Positions 19,486-30,248 of a stretch of 64,000 nt of DNA are shown here, one piece after another. Source of the DNA: Arion vulgaris (taxonomy: Eukaryota > Mollusca > Gastropoda > Stylommatophora > Arionidae); assembly GCA_020796225.1 (NCBI GenBank), contig CM036761.1, forward strand, positions 38,376,428-38,440,427. Direction: 5' to 3'. How positions within the stretch are numbered: the stretch's first letter is position 1; every line of letters starts with the position of its first letter. The notes under the pieces were generated by a model. The model made no database searches and was not told where the DNA came from. It was given only the letters and a program-made list of their open reading frames with translations. The translations under genes and the position numbers were made by a program.

Positions 19486-19503
19486 GGCCAATGATGTTGC
19501 TGT

Positions 19504-19775
19504 TTTGTTCGCCTCTTACGACATGCATTGTAGGTTGCAGTGGTACTATTCTTTGCTTCCTTTTCTGGCCCCGGCACCACAAGGGCGGGAAGAGACGACT
19601 GGGGTAGGGACCTAGGGAAGCTGCCCTAGTAAATAAAAACCGTCGCAGAACTCGGATGTGCTGGCCTACTAGCAGGCGCATAACTGGCACAACGTCCAAT
19701 CGCTCTTAGGCTTGGATCACATACAAATCACAAAGAGTTGTTAACAAGTAGTCGATATGAAGCGTTTGATGAAGA
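19504..19775 (+). mobile_element. SINE-B copy with inverted 5' head
   Basis: 19504-19588 is the SINE-B head on the minus strand (CCTCTTACGACATGCATTG to CACAAGGGCGG). From 19590 the rest of a SINE-B follows on the plus strand (GGTAGGGACCTAGGG to GAAGAAGAGG). Together they make about one element with its 5' third flipped. Confidence 0.8.
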
Positions 19776-19799
19776 AGAGGTCTATAGATAATGATTTCA

Positions 19800-19926
19800 T
19801 CACGCGCATACATGTGAACACGCGTATACATGTGAACACGCGTATACATGTGAACACGCGCATACATGTGAACACGCGCATACATGTGAACACGTGCGTA
19901 CATGTGAACACGCGCATACATGTGAA
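19800..19926 (+). repeat. 18-bp tandem repeat, 7 copies
   Basis: Unit CACGCGYATACATGTGAA. Alternating purine-pyrimidine stretches make it Z-DNA-prone. The MYARVH/VNTRIH frames on both strands are artefacts of the period. Confidence 0.9.
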
Positions 19927-20494
19927 CTGTATAGTGAGTGAGACATCGCTAGTAGTTAGTAACAAAATAACATATATTTACTATTGACATGTTCTGCCAT
20001 TCTTGGCTTCGTGCAATCTTCTTTCCTATGCTTCACTTCATTTCATTCCTTTAACTCACGCTTCACGCCATATTTTTTTTTTCTTTACATTTTGAAATCT
20101 TCCACGCTTCAATCAATCACTTATTAGTCATCGTTCCTTATTTCATCATCTTTAAACAAGTAATGAGCTTGTTGTGGGCACTGTGTTGTTTTTGTCTGAA
20201 AGACATCAGTTATTTCTATTCATTATTGGAATTTTTATATATGTTTTTTTTTGGCGTCTTTTACTAATCATTTGTTGGGACAAGTCAACGTTGAAAAATT
20301 AGATGTGCGTTAGTTTTCCGCATGGCTGTACGGTGGTCAATTACTGATTCGGACGGTTATCTAGTCACCCCTGCTGAAAGTTTGTACTAGGACATTTGAA
20401 GTATGAGAAATCTTGGGAATATTAACCGAAGATTCTTTCTTGGTACTCTGTCGCTGCGACTTTCAAACTATAAAAAGATAAATGATGCATTGAT
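19927..20494. other. spacer of about 0.57 kb, nothing recognised
   Basis: T-rich runs near 20075 and 20250; no shared repeat. Confidence 0.4.
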
Positions 20495-20660
20495 TTGATA
20501 GGACCTTCATCATTGCACTTCGGTAAATAACCATGTGTGCGCCGATCTCTTTCTTATACAGGAATATCTCTGCTACAGTGCACGAGGTTTGTAGTACCGG
20601 CGAGAGTCCCAGATGTAATTTTGAAGAATGAAGATATTTAAGAAAGATAATTAATAATGT
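20495..20660 (-). mobile_element. SINE-F 3' part
   Basis: Shares CATGTGTGCGCCGATCTC, TACAGTGCACGAGG and CCAGATGTAATTTTGAAG with the copy at 30249. Head missing. Confidence 0.7.
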
Positions 20661-20682
20661 GAACCCAGTCGCTGACCAGATT

Positions 20683-20936
20683 CTTCATATTCGATTGCTC
20701 CATATTGGCTACTTATTAAACCACTCTTTGTGAATTGTATGTGATCTGAGCCTAAATGCTATTGTACGTTGTGCTAGTTATGCGTCTGCAAGTAGACCGC
20801 ACATCAGATTTATGCGACGCTTTTTATTTACTAGGGTAGCTTCCTAGGCCCCTACCTCAGTCGCCTCTTACAACATGCCTTGTAGGTATCACTGTTACTA
20901 TTCTTTGCTCCCCTTGTGAGCCCCTTAACACACAAA
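20683..20936 (-). mobile_element. SINE-B copy
   Basis: Full length, with diverged 3' end TTCTTCATATTCGATTGC. Confidence 0.83.
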
Positions 20937-21204
20937 GTGTGGACACAAAGAGGATATATATGGATATATATTTACAAAATATGCCAACTTATGGTTTTTT
21001 TTTGCCTTTTCGGTATTACCTTAAAAAACACGGCTCAATCATCCATTTAACTTAATCACAACAAGACTTAGCAGTAATTCCAAATGAGATTTACTGAAAG
21101 ATCGGACCATTTATCATAACTGGAAAAGTAATCATAACAATCACCAGATAGCTTTTTATTTCAAAGTCTGACTTGGATCAGATCAAATTCTAAAATCGGA
21201 ATTT
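20937..21204. other. spacer, nothing recognised
   Basis: AT-rich with a T9 run; no features. Confidence 0.35.
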
Positions 21205-21437
21205 TTTCTTTGAACTCTCCATATCGACCACTTGTTAACTACACTGTGGGATTTGTATATGATCTGAGCCTAAAAGCGACTTACGTTGTGCGTGTTATGT
21301 GCCTACAAGTTGGCCAGCACATCCGATTTCTGCGATGCTCTTTATTTACTAGGGTAGCTTCCCTAGATCCTACATGCCTTGTCAATCGCAGTGGTACTAT
21401 TCTTTGCTTCCTTTGTAGGCCCGGTCAACACACGGGC
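21205..21437 (-). mobile_element. SINE-B copy
   Basis: Complete apart from a short deletion around the CCTCTTACGAC segment. Confidence 0.83.
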
Positions 21438-21545
21438 ATCCGTATGATCGGAACAAATTCTCAGAATCCGTCCTCTTTCTTGACGGATATTGGTTTGTGA
21501 ATTTCTAGCTTTTTTAAAATATTACAACATGTATTATTTGAATTG

Positions 21546-21758
21546 AATATAACAAGAAGGGTCCTTGCCTGGAACCCGCAGGGACAGCGAAAGAAGGAGA
21601 GGCCGAGAAATACATGGAGACGAGATTTGGAGGCGGAGATCAACAACATAAAGAAGAGCTGGAGGAAGCTGCAGGAGATATCTAGAGATAGGAAGACTTG
21701 GCATGAATTGGTTGAGGGCCTATGCCCCAACCCGGGTAAAAGACAAAGAGAGAGAGAG
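21546..21758 (+). mobile_element. 5'-truncated LINE insertion with 13-bp target duplication
   Basis: Encodes NITRRVLAWNPQGQRKKERP, NTWRRDLEAEINNIKKSW and DRKTWHELVEGLCPNPG in one frame, then (GA)n. Flanked by ATTATTTGAATTG at 21533-21545 and 21759-21771, perfect. The least mutated copy of this LINE subfamily here. Confidence 0.92.
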
Positions 21759-21771
21759 ATTATTTGAATTG

Positions 21772-22179
21772 TCGTTATTTGTTAAATCTCATTTTGTCTC
21801 CATTTTTCTTGTAGCCTTCTTGTGCAAGTCTAATTTTTCTTGAATGATCCAGCAGAGCTTGGGCCCTTGCTCTTCAATCCAATAATGTATTTTTTATTGT
21901 AAATAACATCGACGAGCTGGGAGTTAGTGGATAATCTACAAAATCTCGGACAAGAGCAAGAAATGAACTGCACTAGCACTAGTAAACAAGGTGGTTGTCT
22001 GCTACTCAGTAGTACAGTAGTCAAAATAAGGTTCACGCAGCTCATTCACCGCCACCAAATTGTCTGCATGTCATACCGTGTTCTATTATAGTTTAGGCGA
22101 GTATTCAAATATTCCTGGCAACAGAATAGTCATGGACCAGAAAGCTGTATATATATATTAGTTATCGTCTCTAGTTTGT
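21772..22179. other. spacer, nothing recognised
   Basis: No shared repeat; short (TA)n at 22148. Confidence 0.4.
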
Positions 22180-22408
22180 AGTTTACGCCGTAGTGAGCTC
22201 GATCACAACCCAAGAGTATCTGTTTCAATCACAGCGGCGGGCAGTTTGGAAGCAAATTTATTCCCTTGGTATTTTACGAACGGTAAAACACCTCACCGTT
22301 TAGAAAGCAATGGCAAACTACGTATAAGTAGTGTCTAGAAAATCTACCATTCGTTTATTGTGTTTGATAACGAAGTCATCGTTACGATTTTCATTTTTCA
22401 TTCTCAAG
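22180..22408 (+). mobile_element. SINE-E copy, head 2
   Basis: Head GTAGTGAGCTCGATCAC, body ACCTCACCGTTTAGAAAGC; a SINE-A follows 9 bp after it. Confidence 0.7.
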
Positions 22409-22409
22409 T

Positions 22410-22666
22410 TGCCCGATTTGTTACCGGTGCCCAAATTTGGGGTGTAAAGAATAGAACCACTGTTACCTGCCACGCATGTCGTAAGAGGCGGATAAGGAGT
22501 TTTGGCTGAAATGCCCGGATGCACGTGTATTAAACGTGTAGAAGTCTATGCGTTTAGGGGCCTACCAAACCAATGTGCAACGTATACACGTTCTTGGCAA
22601 AGATCAAACATATCACAAAGAGTGATTAAAATTGGTTGTAAAGAACGAACGTAAAGAAGAAGAAGA
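22410..22666 (+). mobile_element. SINE-A copy
   Basis: Full length. Its (GAA)n tail runs straight into the tail of the next, inverted SINE-B. Confidence 0.87.
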
Positions 22667-22916
22667 TGAACGCTACATATCGATTACTTGTTAAGCCACT
22701 CTTTATGATTTGTATGTGATCTGAGTATAAGAGCAAGTATACGTTGTGCTACCTATGCGCCTACAAGTAGGCCAGCCCATCCGATTTCTGCAACGCTTTT
22801 TATTTACTAGGATAGCTTTCCTAGACCGCTACCTCAGTCGCCTCTTACTCACATGCCTTGTGGGTCGAAGTGTTACTATTATTTGCTCCCCTTGCGCGCT
22901 CGGCAACACACGGGGG
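22667..22916 (-). mobile_element. SINE-B copy, tail-to-tail with SINE-A
   Basis: Starts at the shared tail (GAACGCTACATATCG) and ends at the head CAACACACGGGGG. Confidence 0.85.
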
Positions 22917-23007
22917 AGGAAAGAGATGCGAGCACCATGCCTCTACGCTATAGAGGAACCCCCCACCCCACCGAATATTAAATGTGGTGATAACAATGAT
23001 GACGGCT

Positions 23008-23178
23008 CAGGGTCGTGCGGTATATTTTCTCAGTATGATGCAAGTCTTCGAAATGTCGCACCTTAAATCTTTTTTCTTCAAGATAACCTTTAATTATAAT
23101 TTAGATTTTGTTGCTTATGCCGTCCCCATTGCGAAACCACCTGATGAGGCCGCCTGTCTGTATCATACCACGGCCCTG
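23008..23178. mobile_element. MITE-K copy 2
   Basis: CAGGGTCGTGCGGTAT to ATACCACGGCCCTG, 171 bp. Flanks TGACGGCT / TGATGGGT match at 6 of 8. Orientation is opposite to the 11614 and 37325 copies. Confidence 0.8.
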
Positions 23179-23676
23179 TGATGGGTTTTAAAATGCTAAT
23201 ATTCATTATGTTGATGACGATGACGATAATAATGATGTGATAATGAAAATTCTAATACTGAAAATAATGATAACATATAATGATGCTCTAACTACACCAG
23301 CTCCAACAACAATATCCACCACATACTCCATCTTCAATCCCTCTTGCTCCCTCTGTGACCTTTTCCCCATTCACGTCACTACCTCAACATCATTAGCTAT
23401 AATATACTTAGGTGTGATTCTGTCTGACAGCATAATGGAACCGTCCATCAGTACATGTACACCGTTTAATTTCATCATCTGGTGTCTTGTCTACATATTA
23501 CTTAAGAAGGTAGCTTCAGGGTAGATTTAGTTCAGGTTTAACTTTCACTGACGGTCATTTTATTATTCTTTTCCTTATCTGTTTTCTTCTTCATTTTCTT
23601 TTTACTGCTTCTGTTGAATTATATTTATATTTTATATTTTTCGAACTCGGAAGTTGGAGAGTATTTACCTAAATGT
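23179..23676. other. spacer, nothing recognised
   Basis: Begins with degenerate GATGAT/AATAATG repeats. The 95-residue frame at 23237 is low complexity and threonine/isoleucine-rich, so it is not called. Confidence 0.4.
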
Positions 23677-23850
23677 GAAACACGTACAAACAAAGTATTA
23701 TAGTTTTACAAAATACATAAATAGTGACGATAAACAGCAACGTTTCGACCAACAAGACCTTTATCAAGCAAACGAACAAACAGGAGTGACAAATTAAAAT
23801 GAAATGAAATGGACGACCAAATAGCAACGTATCTAAGGAAAATCTTGTAC
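23677..23850. mobile_element. FB-I single arm
   Basis: Matches the left arm of the foldback elements (AACGTTTCGACCAACAAG, TTTATCAAGCAAACGAAC) with no opposing arm. Confidence 0.75.
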
Positions 23851-23871
23851 CTAAATGTGGAGGGACATTGC

Positions 23872-24124
23872 TCTTCTTCTTCTTTGCGTTCGTTCTTTAC
23901 CACCAATTTTAATCACTCTTTGTGATATGTTTGATCTTTGCCAAGAACGTGTATACGTTGCACATTGGTTTGGTAGGCCCCTAAAAGAATAGACTTCTAC
24001 ACGTTTAGGACATGTGCATCCGATTTCAGCCAAATCTCCTTAGCCGCTTCTTACGACATGCGTGGAGATAACAGTGGTTCTATTGTTTACACCCCAAATT
24101 TGGGTCCCGGTAACCACTCGAGCG
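23872..24124 (-). mobile_element. SINE-A copy
   Basis: Full length, from a CTTCTTCTTCTTTGCG tail to a CCACTCGAGCG head. Confidence 0.88.
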
Positions 24125-24425
24125 GGATCAATGAGGATAAGAAAAGAAAGCCTTCACACAAAAATCAGTCAGAAGAGCCATATTTGTTGCCCTGGTCACA
24201 CCTGAATTGATAGCAGGCGAAAGAAAAGAAGATATATTTTTCGAAATTATTACTTTTCGAAATTATTACTGTTCGCAGTATTTATTTTTGAATTAATTTT
24301 TATTAATGTGTGTTTTGTTTTCGCGCTGTGAGTTCAGACGTAGTCATTGCATCTAATATGACACCTGTGACAGATTTTTTCATGAAAACTTGCTTTCCTT
24401 ATCACTATCGCTTTTCGACATGTAG
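24125..24425. mobile_element. SINE-J fragments in opposite orientations
   Basis: 24140-24235 is plus strand (CCTTCACACAAAAATCAGTC, CACACCTGAATTGATAGC). 24328-24425 is minus strand (GTGAGTTCAGACGTAGTC, ACTTGCTTTCC). Confidence 0.55.
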
Positions 24426-24486
24426 TATTTATTGAATGTGAGTTGTTAACTTGGTCGAAATACGGGGCTGCCAATCTGTTGATTTG

Positions 24487-26706
24487 TTTCGTTTGTTGTT
24501 ATGTTTGTTGTTATGTTTGTTGTTATGTTTGTTGTTATGTATGTTGTTATGTATGTTGTTATGTTTGTTGTTATGTTTGTTGTTATGTTTGTTGCTATGT
24601 TTGTTGTTATGTTTGTTGTTATGTTTGTTGCTATGTTTGTTGCTATGTTTGTTGCTATGTTTGTTGTTATGTTTGTTGTTATGTTTGTTGTTATGTTTGT
24701 TGTTATGTTTGTTGTTATGTTTGTTGATATGTTTGTTGTTATGTTTGTTGCTATGTTTGTTGTTATGTTTGTTGTTATGTTTGTTGCTATGTTTGTTGTT
24801 ATGTTTGTTGTTATGTTTGTTGATATGTTTGTTGTTATGTATGTTGTTATGTGTGTCGTTATGTTTGTTGTTATGTTTGTTGTTATGTTTGTTGTTATGT
24901 ATGTTGTTATGTTTGTCGTTATGTTTGTTGTTATGTTTGTTGTTATGTGTGTTGCTATGTTTGTTGTTATGTTTGTTGTTATGTTTGTTGTTATGTTTGT
25001 TGTTATGTTTGTTGATATGTTTGTTGTTATGTTTGTTGCTATGTATGTTGTTATGTATGTTGTTATGTATGTTGTTATGTTTGTTGCTATGTTTGTTGTT
25101 ATGTTTGTTGATATGTTTGTTGTTATGTATGTTGTTATGTTTGTTGTTATGTTTGTTGCTATGTTTGTTGTTATGTTTGTTGCTATGTTTGTCGTTATGT
25201 TTGTTGTTATGTTTGTTGCTATGTTTGTTGTTATGTTTGTTGTTATGTTTGTTGTTATGTTTGTTGCTATGTTTGTTGTTATGTTTGTTGTTATGTGTGT
25301 TGTTATGTTTGTTGTTATGTTTGTTGATATGTTTGTTGTTATGTTTGTTGCTATGTTTGTTGCTATGTTTGTTGTTATGTTTGTTGCTATGTTTGTTGTT
25401 ATGTTTGTTGTTATGTTTGTTGTTATGTTTGTTGTTATGTTTGTTGTTATGTTTGTTGCTATGTTTGTTGCTATGTTTGTTGTTATGTTTGTTGTTATGT
25501 ATGTTGTTATGTTTGTTGTTTCGTTTGTTGTTATGTTTGTTGTTATGTTTGTTGTTATGTTTGTTGCTGTTGTTGTTGTTATGTTTGTTGTTATGTTTGT
25601 TGATATGTTTGTTGTTATGTATGTTGTTATGTTTGTTGTTTCGTTTGTTGTTATGTTTGTTGTTATGTTTGTTGTTATGTTTGTTGTTATGTTTGTTGTT
25701 ATGTTTGTTGCTATGTTTGTTGCTATGTTTGTTGCTATGTTTGTTGTTATGTTTGTTGTTATGTTTGTTGTTTCGTGTGTTGTTATGTTTGTTGCTATGT
25801 TTGTTGCTATGTTTGTTGATATGTTTGTTGTTATGTTTGTTGCTATGTTTGTTGTTATGTTTGTTGCTATGTTTGTTGCTATGTTTGTCGTTATGTTTGT
25901 TGCTATGTTTGTTGTTATGTTTGTTGTTATGTTTGTTGTTATGTTTGTTGTTATGTTTGTTGTTATGTTTGTTGATATGTTTGTTGCTATGTTTGTTGCT
26001 ATGTTTGTTGTTATGTTTATTGTTATGTTTGTTGTTTCGTTTGTTGTTATGTTTGTTGCTATGTTTGTTGCTATGTTTGTTGATATGTTTGTTGTTATGT
26101 TTGTTGCTATGTTTGTTGTTATGTTTGTTGCTATGTTTGTTGCTATGTTTGTCGTTATGTTTGTTGCTATGTTTGTTGTTATGTTTGTTGCTATGTTTGT
26201 TGTTATGTTTGTTGCTATGTTTGTTGCTATGTTTGTTGTTATGTTTGTTGTTATGTTTGTTGTTATGTTTGTTGTTATGTTTGTTGTTATGTTTGTTGTT
26301 ATGTTTGTTGTTATGTTTGTTGTTATGTTTGTTGTTATGTTTGTTGCTATGTTTGTTGTTATGTTTGTTGCTATGTTTGTTGCTATGTTTGTTGTTATGT
26401 TTGTTGTTATGTTTGTTGATATGTTTGTTGTTATGTTTGTTGTTATGTTTGTCGTTATGTTTGTTGCTATGTTTGTTGCTATGTATGTCGTTATGTTTGT
26501 TGTTATGTTTGTTGCTATGTTTGTTGCTATGTTTGTTGTTATGTTTGTTGTTATGTTCGTCGTTATGTTTGTTGTTATGTTTGTTGCTATGTTTGTTGCT
26601 ATGTTTGTTGCTATGTTTGTCGTTATGTTTGTTGTTATGTTTGTCGTTATGTTTGTTGTTATGTTTGTTGTTATGTTTGTTGTTATGTTTGTTGCTGTTG
26701 TTGTTG
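24487..26706. repeat. 12-bp satellite-like array, about 185 copies
   Basis: Unit TTGTTGTTATGT with variants TTGTTGCTATGT, TTGTTGATATGT, ATGTTGTTATGT and TTGTCGTTATGT. Larger blocks are themselves duplicated (about 120 bp near 25500/25620; about 264 bp near 25770/26034). Frames of more than 750 residues on both strands come only from a unit divisible by three without stops. Confidence 0.95.
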
Positions 26707-26712
26707 TGACCA

Positions 26713-26948
26713 TTCTTCTTCGAACGCCCCATATCGATCACGTGTTAACCACTCTGTGTGATTTGTATGTGATCTGTGACTGAGAGCGATTGTACACTGT
26801 GCCAGTTCTGCGTCTACAAGTAGGTCACCGCATCAGACTCTTGCGATGCTTCCCTAGGTCATACATCAGTCGTTTCTTACGACATGCCTTTCTAGATCGC
26901 AGTGGTACTATTCTTTGCTTCCCTTGTAGGCTCCGGCACCACACAGGG
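26713..26948 (-). mobile_element. SINE-B copy at the array edge
   Basis: Its 3' end (CTTCTTCGAACGCCCC) begins directly where the 12-bp array stops. A short deletion lies near GATGCTTCCC. Confidence 0.85.
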
Positions 26949-27061
26949 AGTCAAGAGGAACGATAATATGTATTGCCAATTAATACATACGAGCCTTAGC
27001 GATCGAGATTTTTTTCCAGACATCCCAGATCTCAATGTTAGTGTTTTACTAATTTCCACTT

Positions 27062-27597
27062 ATCTTATCTTATCTTATCTTATCTTATCTTATCTTATCT
27101 GAACCACATTTGCCGTGAAGCGGCGTGGGGAGAGTTAGTTTTCTATCTTGTCCCAGGTGTGTTGCGCTTGACCTTGTCAGTCCATGCTTTCGCAGGGACT
27201 CTGAGATGTTATCTATCCATCGTGTTCTTGGCCTGCCTCGTTCTCTGCGCCCTGAGTGTCGATTATTGTAGACACGTGATGGTAGTAAATGTGGTTCCAT
27301 TTTCATTAGATGGCCGAACCATTTGATTCTTTGCTTCTCGATGTACTGTATGCATGGTATAGTACCAACGATGCTTCTGATATTCTCGTTTCTAACTCTA
27401 TCTCTCCTTGTAACATTGACAGCTTTTCGTAGACATCTCATTTCACATGTTGTAATCTTTCTTTCTTGTGTCTTAGTCATGGGCCATGTTTGGCACTGAT
27501 AGCAGAGAGTTGGAATAAATATGCAGTTTATCAGTTGTCGTTTGACTGCCATATTAATGCTTGGATGTTTTAATAGTGGTGACAGTTGGTATGTCAT
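27062..27597 (-). mobile_element. LINE reverse transcriptase C-terminal region, 170 residues open
   Basis: Longest uninterrupted LINE frame here. It reads AVKRQLINCIFIPTLCYQCQ, a TWPMTKTQE segment, CEMRCLRKAVNVTRRDRVRN, IKWFGHLMKM and GRPRTRWIDNISESLRKHGL. It covers the thumb and C-terminal domain after the catalytic YADD region, which is missing. The stop falls in a terminal (GATAA)n tail at 27062-27099, a LINE-type simple-repeat end. Confidence 0.85.
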
Positions 27598-27609
27598 TGC
27601 GTTTGCCTT

Positions 27610-27765
27610 CTGATTCCACTATTTTCACAATTACATCGGGGACCCTTGTCTGTGCAACGAGGATCGTTCACTGCCACTGAGATCTTCATGTGTAAGAAAG
27701 AGATCGGAGCACACATGATTATTTAACGAAGTGCGTTGATGATTGTTCTATCAACCAATCTACGA
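27610..27765 (+). mobile_element. SINE-F 3' fragment
   Basis: AATTACATCGGGGACCC, GAGATCTTCATGTGTAAG, GATCGGAGCACACATG. It abuts the 5' end of the inverted LINE. Confidence 0.7.
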
Positions 27766-27804
27766 GTCTAGCTTTAAAACATGTTACGCTAATTTAACTG
27801 TCTC

Positions 27805-27955
27805 AGACAATCCCTCCATCCCACTCTCATACATTCGTGTCTACAATCTCTCCATCCCACTCTCATACATTCGTGTCTACAATCTCTCCATCCCACTCCC
27901 ATACATTCGTGTCTACAATCTCTCCATCCCACTCTCATGCATTCTGTCTAGCACG
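27805..27955 (+). repeat. 36-bp tandem repeat, 4 copies
   Basis: Unit ATCCCACTCTCATACATTCG then TGTCTACAATCTCTCC, nearly identical copies. Confidence 0.88.
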
Positions 27956-28052
27956 TAGACATTGTTCCTCTTTTCTCATTCTGGTCAACTTTTTCTGTCT
28001 TGCTCATACACACTCTGTAGCAAGCGGTCACACACACATTCTCTGACCAAAA

Positions 28053-28290
28053 AGTTAATTGCATATCCTTTACAGGACTTTGCTAATCAACCCCAACTTT
28101 TTAACGCCGTTTGTGATTTTTCTAGGCATTATTACGTTCAGTAGTTTACCATTCTTTTTGAACGGGTGGTGCCATCGTCTTTTGTAAAAATCTACGCGAA
28201 ACAATTTGCAACCAAACTGTCCGCAGCGTGATTCGAACTCAGAACGTCGGGTTAATAGACCGAGTGACTATCACCTAAGCCACAGACGCC
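28053..28290 (-). mobile_element. SINE-E copy, head 1
   Basis: Minus-strand head with GTTCGAATC box B; complete but with small deletions. Matches window positions 1-231. Confidence 0.78.
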
Positions 28291-28357
28291 ACCTATTCTA
28301 TGACAAGCTATCATAATTTCAATTTTCTAGTGTGATTGATTGAATTATTGATTGATT

Positions 28358-28613
28358 CTTCTTCTTCTTCTTTACGTTCGTTCTTTACAACCAATTTTAA
28401 ACACACTTTGTGATATGTTTGATCTTTGCCAAGAACGTGTATACGTTGCACATTGGTTTGGTAGGCTCCTAAACACATATACTTCTACATGTTTAGAGCA
28501 CATGCATCCGATTTCAGCCAAACCTCATTAGTCGCCTCTTACGACATGCATGGCAGGTAACAGTGGTTCTATTCTTTACACCCCAAATTTGGGCTCCGGT
28601 AACCACTCGGGCG
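28358..28613 (-). mobile_element. SINE-A nested in a SINE-F tail
   Basis: Full length, flanked by ATTGATTGATT at 28347-28357 and 28614-28624. The duplicated sequence is the (ATTG)n tail of the adjoining SINE-F. Confidence 0.9.
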
Positions 28614-28845
28614 ATTGATTGATTGATGTGAGCATCATCACTGCACTTCGACGAGTAACCATGTGTGCTCCTATCATTCTTACACAGGAAGATCTCAGTT
28701 ACAGTGCACGAACTCCATCGCACCGGCGAGGTCCCCGATGTAATTTTGAAGATGGTGAAGATATTTTTTAGGAATTTTATTTTTAATCTTTTCTAATGAA
28801 TTTTGCCAGGAATTTTGCCGGCTTTCCAGCCTGTTCTTCTCGATT
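28614..28845 (-). mobile_element. SINE-F copy, head missing
   Basis: (ATTG)n tail, then CATCACTGCACTTCGACGAG, CCCCGATGTAATTTTGAAG and further body. Confidence 0.8.
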
Positions 28846-28876
28846 TGAAGTGATACGGGTTCTTTTACGTGCTCAA

Positions 28877-29312
28877 CTCTCTTGTTAACTTCCCTAAATG
28901 CACTCTCTAGTTAACTACCCTAAATGCACTCTCTCTGGTTAACTACCCTAAATGCACTCTCTGGTTAACTACCCTAAATGCACTCTCTGGTTAACTACCC
29001 TAAATGCACTCTCTGGTTAACTACCCTAAATGCACTCTCTGGTTAACTACCCTAAATGCACTCTCTGGTTAACTACCCTAAATGCACTCTCTCTGGTTAA
29101 CTACCCTAAATGCACTCTCTGGTTAACTACCCTAAATGCACTCTCTGGTTAACTACCCTAAATGCACTCTCTGGTTAACTACCCTAAATGCACTCTCTCT
29201 GGTTAACTACCCTAAATGCACTCTCTGGTTAACTACCCTAAATGCACTCTCTGGTTAACTACCCTAAATGCACTCTCTGGTTAACTACCCTAAATGCACT
29301 CTCTGGTTAACT
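28877..29312 (+). repeat. 26-bp minisatellite, about 16 copies
   Basis: Unit TTAACTACCCTAAATGCACT then CTCTGG; three copies carry an extra CT. The outermost 5' units are more diverged. Confidence 0.92.
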
Positions 29313-29463
29313 ATAATAACTCCAATCTCCTATTAGCTTTCATAAACTCACTGTCTGTCTAGGTATCACACCCACACAATCTCTGACAAACTTTCATTTA
29401 AGCTCCTTACATTCCACACTCACACACACGTATTTTCCTAAGATCCACATAGTATATATATCC

Positions 29464-29500
<37 letters not shown>

Positions 29501-29625
29501 TTTCTCTAATAGAAACACTCAAAAATCGTTATGTTTTAGCCATACACTACCACCATCCACCTCTAATCCCCATCTACACACTCACACACACACACACACC
29601 CACACTTGTACTCTACCTCGTCCAC
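29313..29625 (+). repeat. (CT)n and (CA)n microsatellites
   Basis: (CT)n at about 29467-29495 and (CA)n at 29580-29602, separated by low-complexity sequence. Confidence 0.8.
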
Positions 29626-29911
29626 ACACTCCCTAATTACCACACATACTTTCGATGTGAAAATTGTGTGTTCAGCCAGCCTACTCACAAATTACAATCT
29701 GCTATCTGCTCATAAGCGCTGGCAGCTACGGATGCGGAAAATGAAGGCGAGGAAAACTTTTGCTAGTAATGTCCGCTACAGATCAATGTTAGGTCAAGCA
29801 AAGAGCTATCATACTCCGACTTCTGTGGTCTGAGTTATTTTCGGTGGAGAGTGAGGGGGAGAGACAAGATTGTGTCTGTTCTTGTTGTAACTTATGGTCC
29901 AGTATGTGAGC
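29626..29911. other. spacer, nothing recognised
   Basis: A 75-codon open frame at 29606-29833 starts in the CA repeat; its unique part (HKRWQLRMRKMKARKTF) is not recognisable. Confidence 0.3.
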
Positions 29912-30158
29912 GTCTATAGCTCAAGTGGTAGTGTGCTCGATTACAAACCCAAGCGTACCTGGTTCCAACCCCACGGTAGGCAAGTTTGGAAGCTAATTCG
30001 TTTCCGTGGGATTTTTACAAAAGATAAAAATAGACCTCACCGTTCAGGCAATGACAAACTACTGAGCGTATAAGTGATGCCTATAAAATCAACGACTCCT
30101 TTACTGTGGTTGATGGCTACGTCCTGTGAAGGATATGCTACGATCTTCATTTCATTTC
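29912..30158 (+). mobile_element. SINE-E copy, head 2
   Basis: Head TATAGCTCAAGTGGTAGTG (box A-like) and TGGTTCCAACCCC (box B-like); body as in head-1 copies. Best example of head 2. Confidence 0.85.
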
Positions 30159-30248
30159 ATAATAGGTTTAACTGTTCAGTTACAGTTGTGTTTGTCTAAC
30201 TCTTGCCAGCTTATTCAAATGATATAACAAACCATAATGAGCGTATGT

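Noticed and set aside
24429..26783. Very long open frames on both strands (asparagine/histidine-, threonine/isoleucine-, leucine/cysteine- and valine/methionine-rich).
   Set aside because: All arise from a 12-bp repeat lacking stops in several frames; overlapping frames on both strands cannot all be real and there is no flanking gene structure.
28877..29312. Telomere-like CCCTAAA motif in tandem.
   Set aside because: It is only part of a 26-bp unit and not a short telomeric repeat; flanks are internal sequence.
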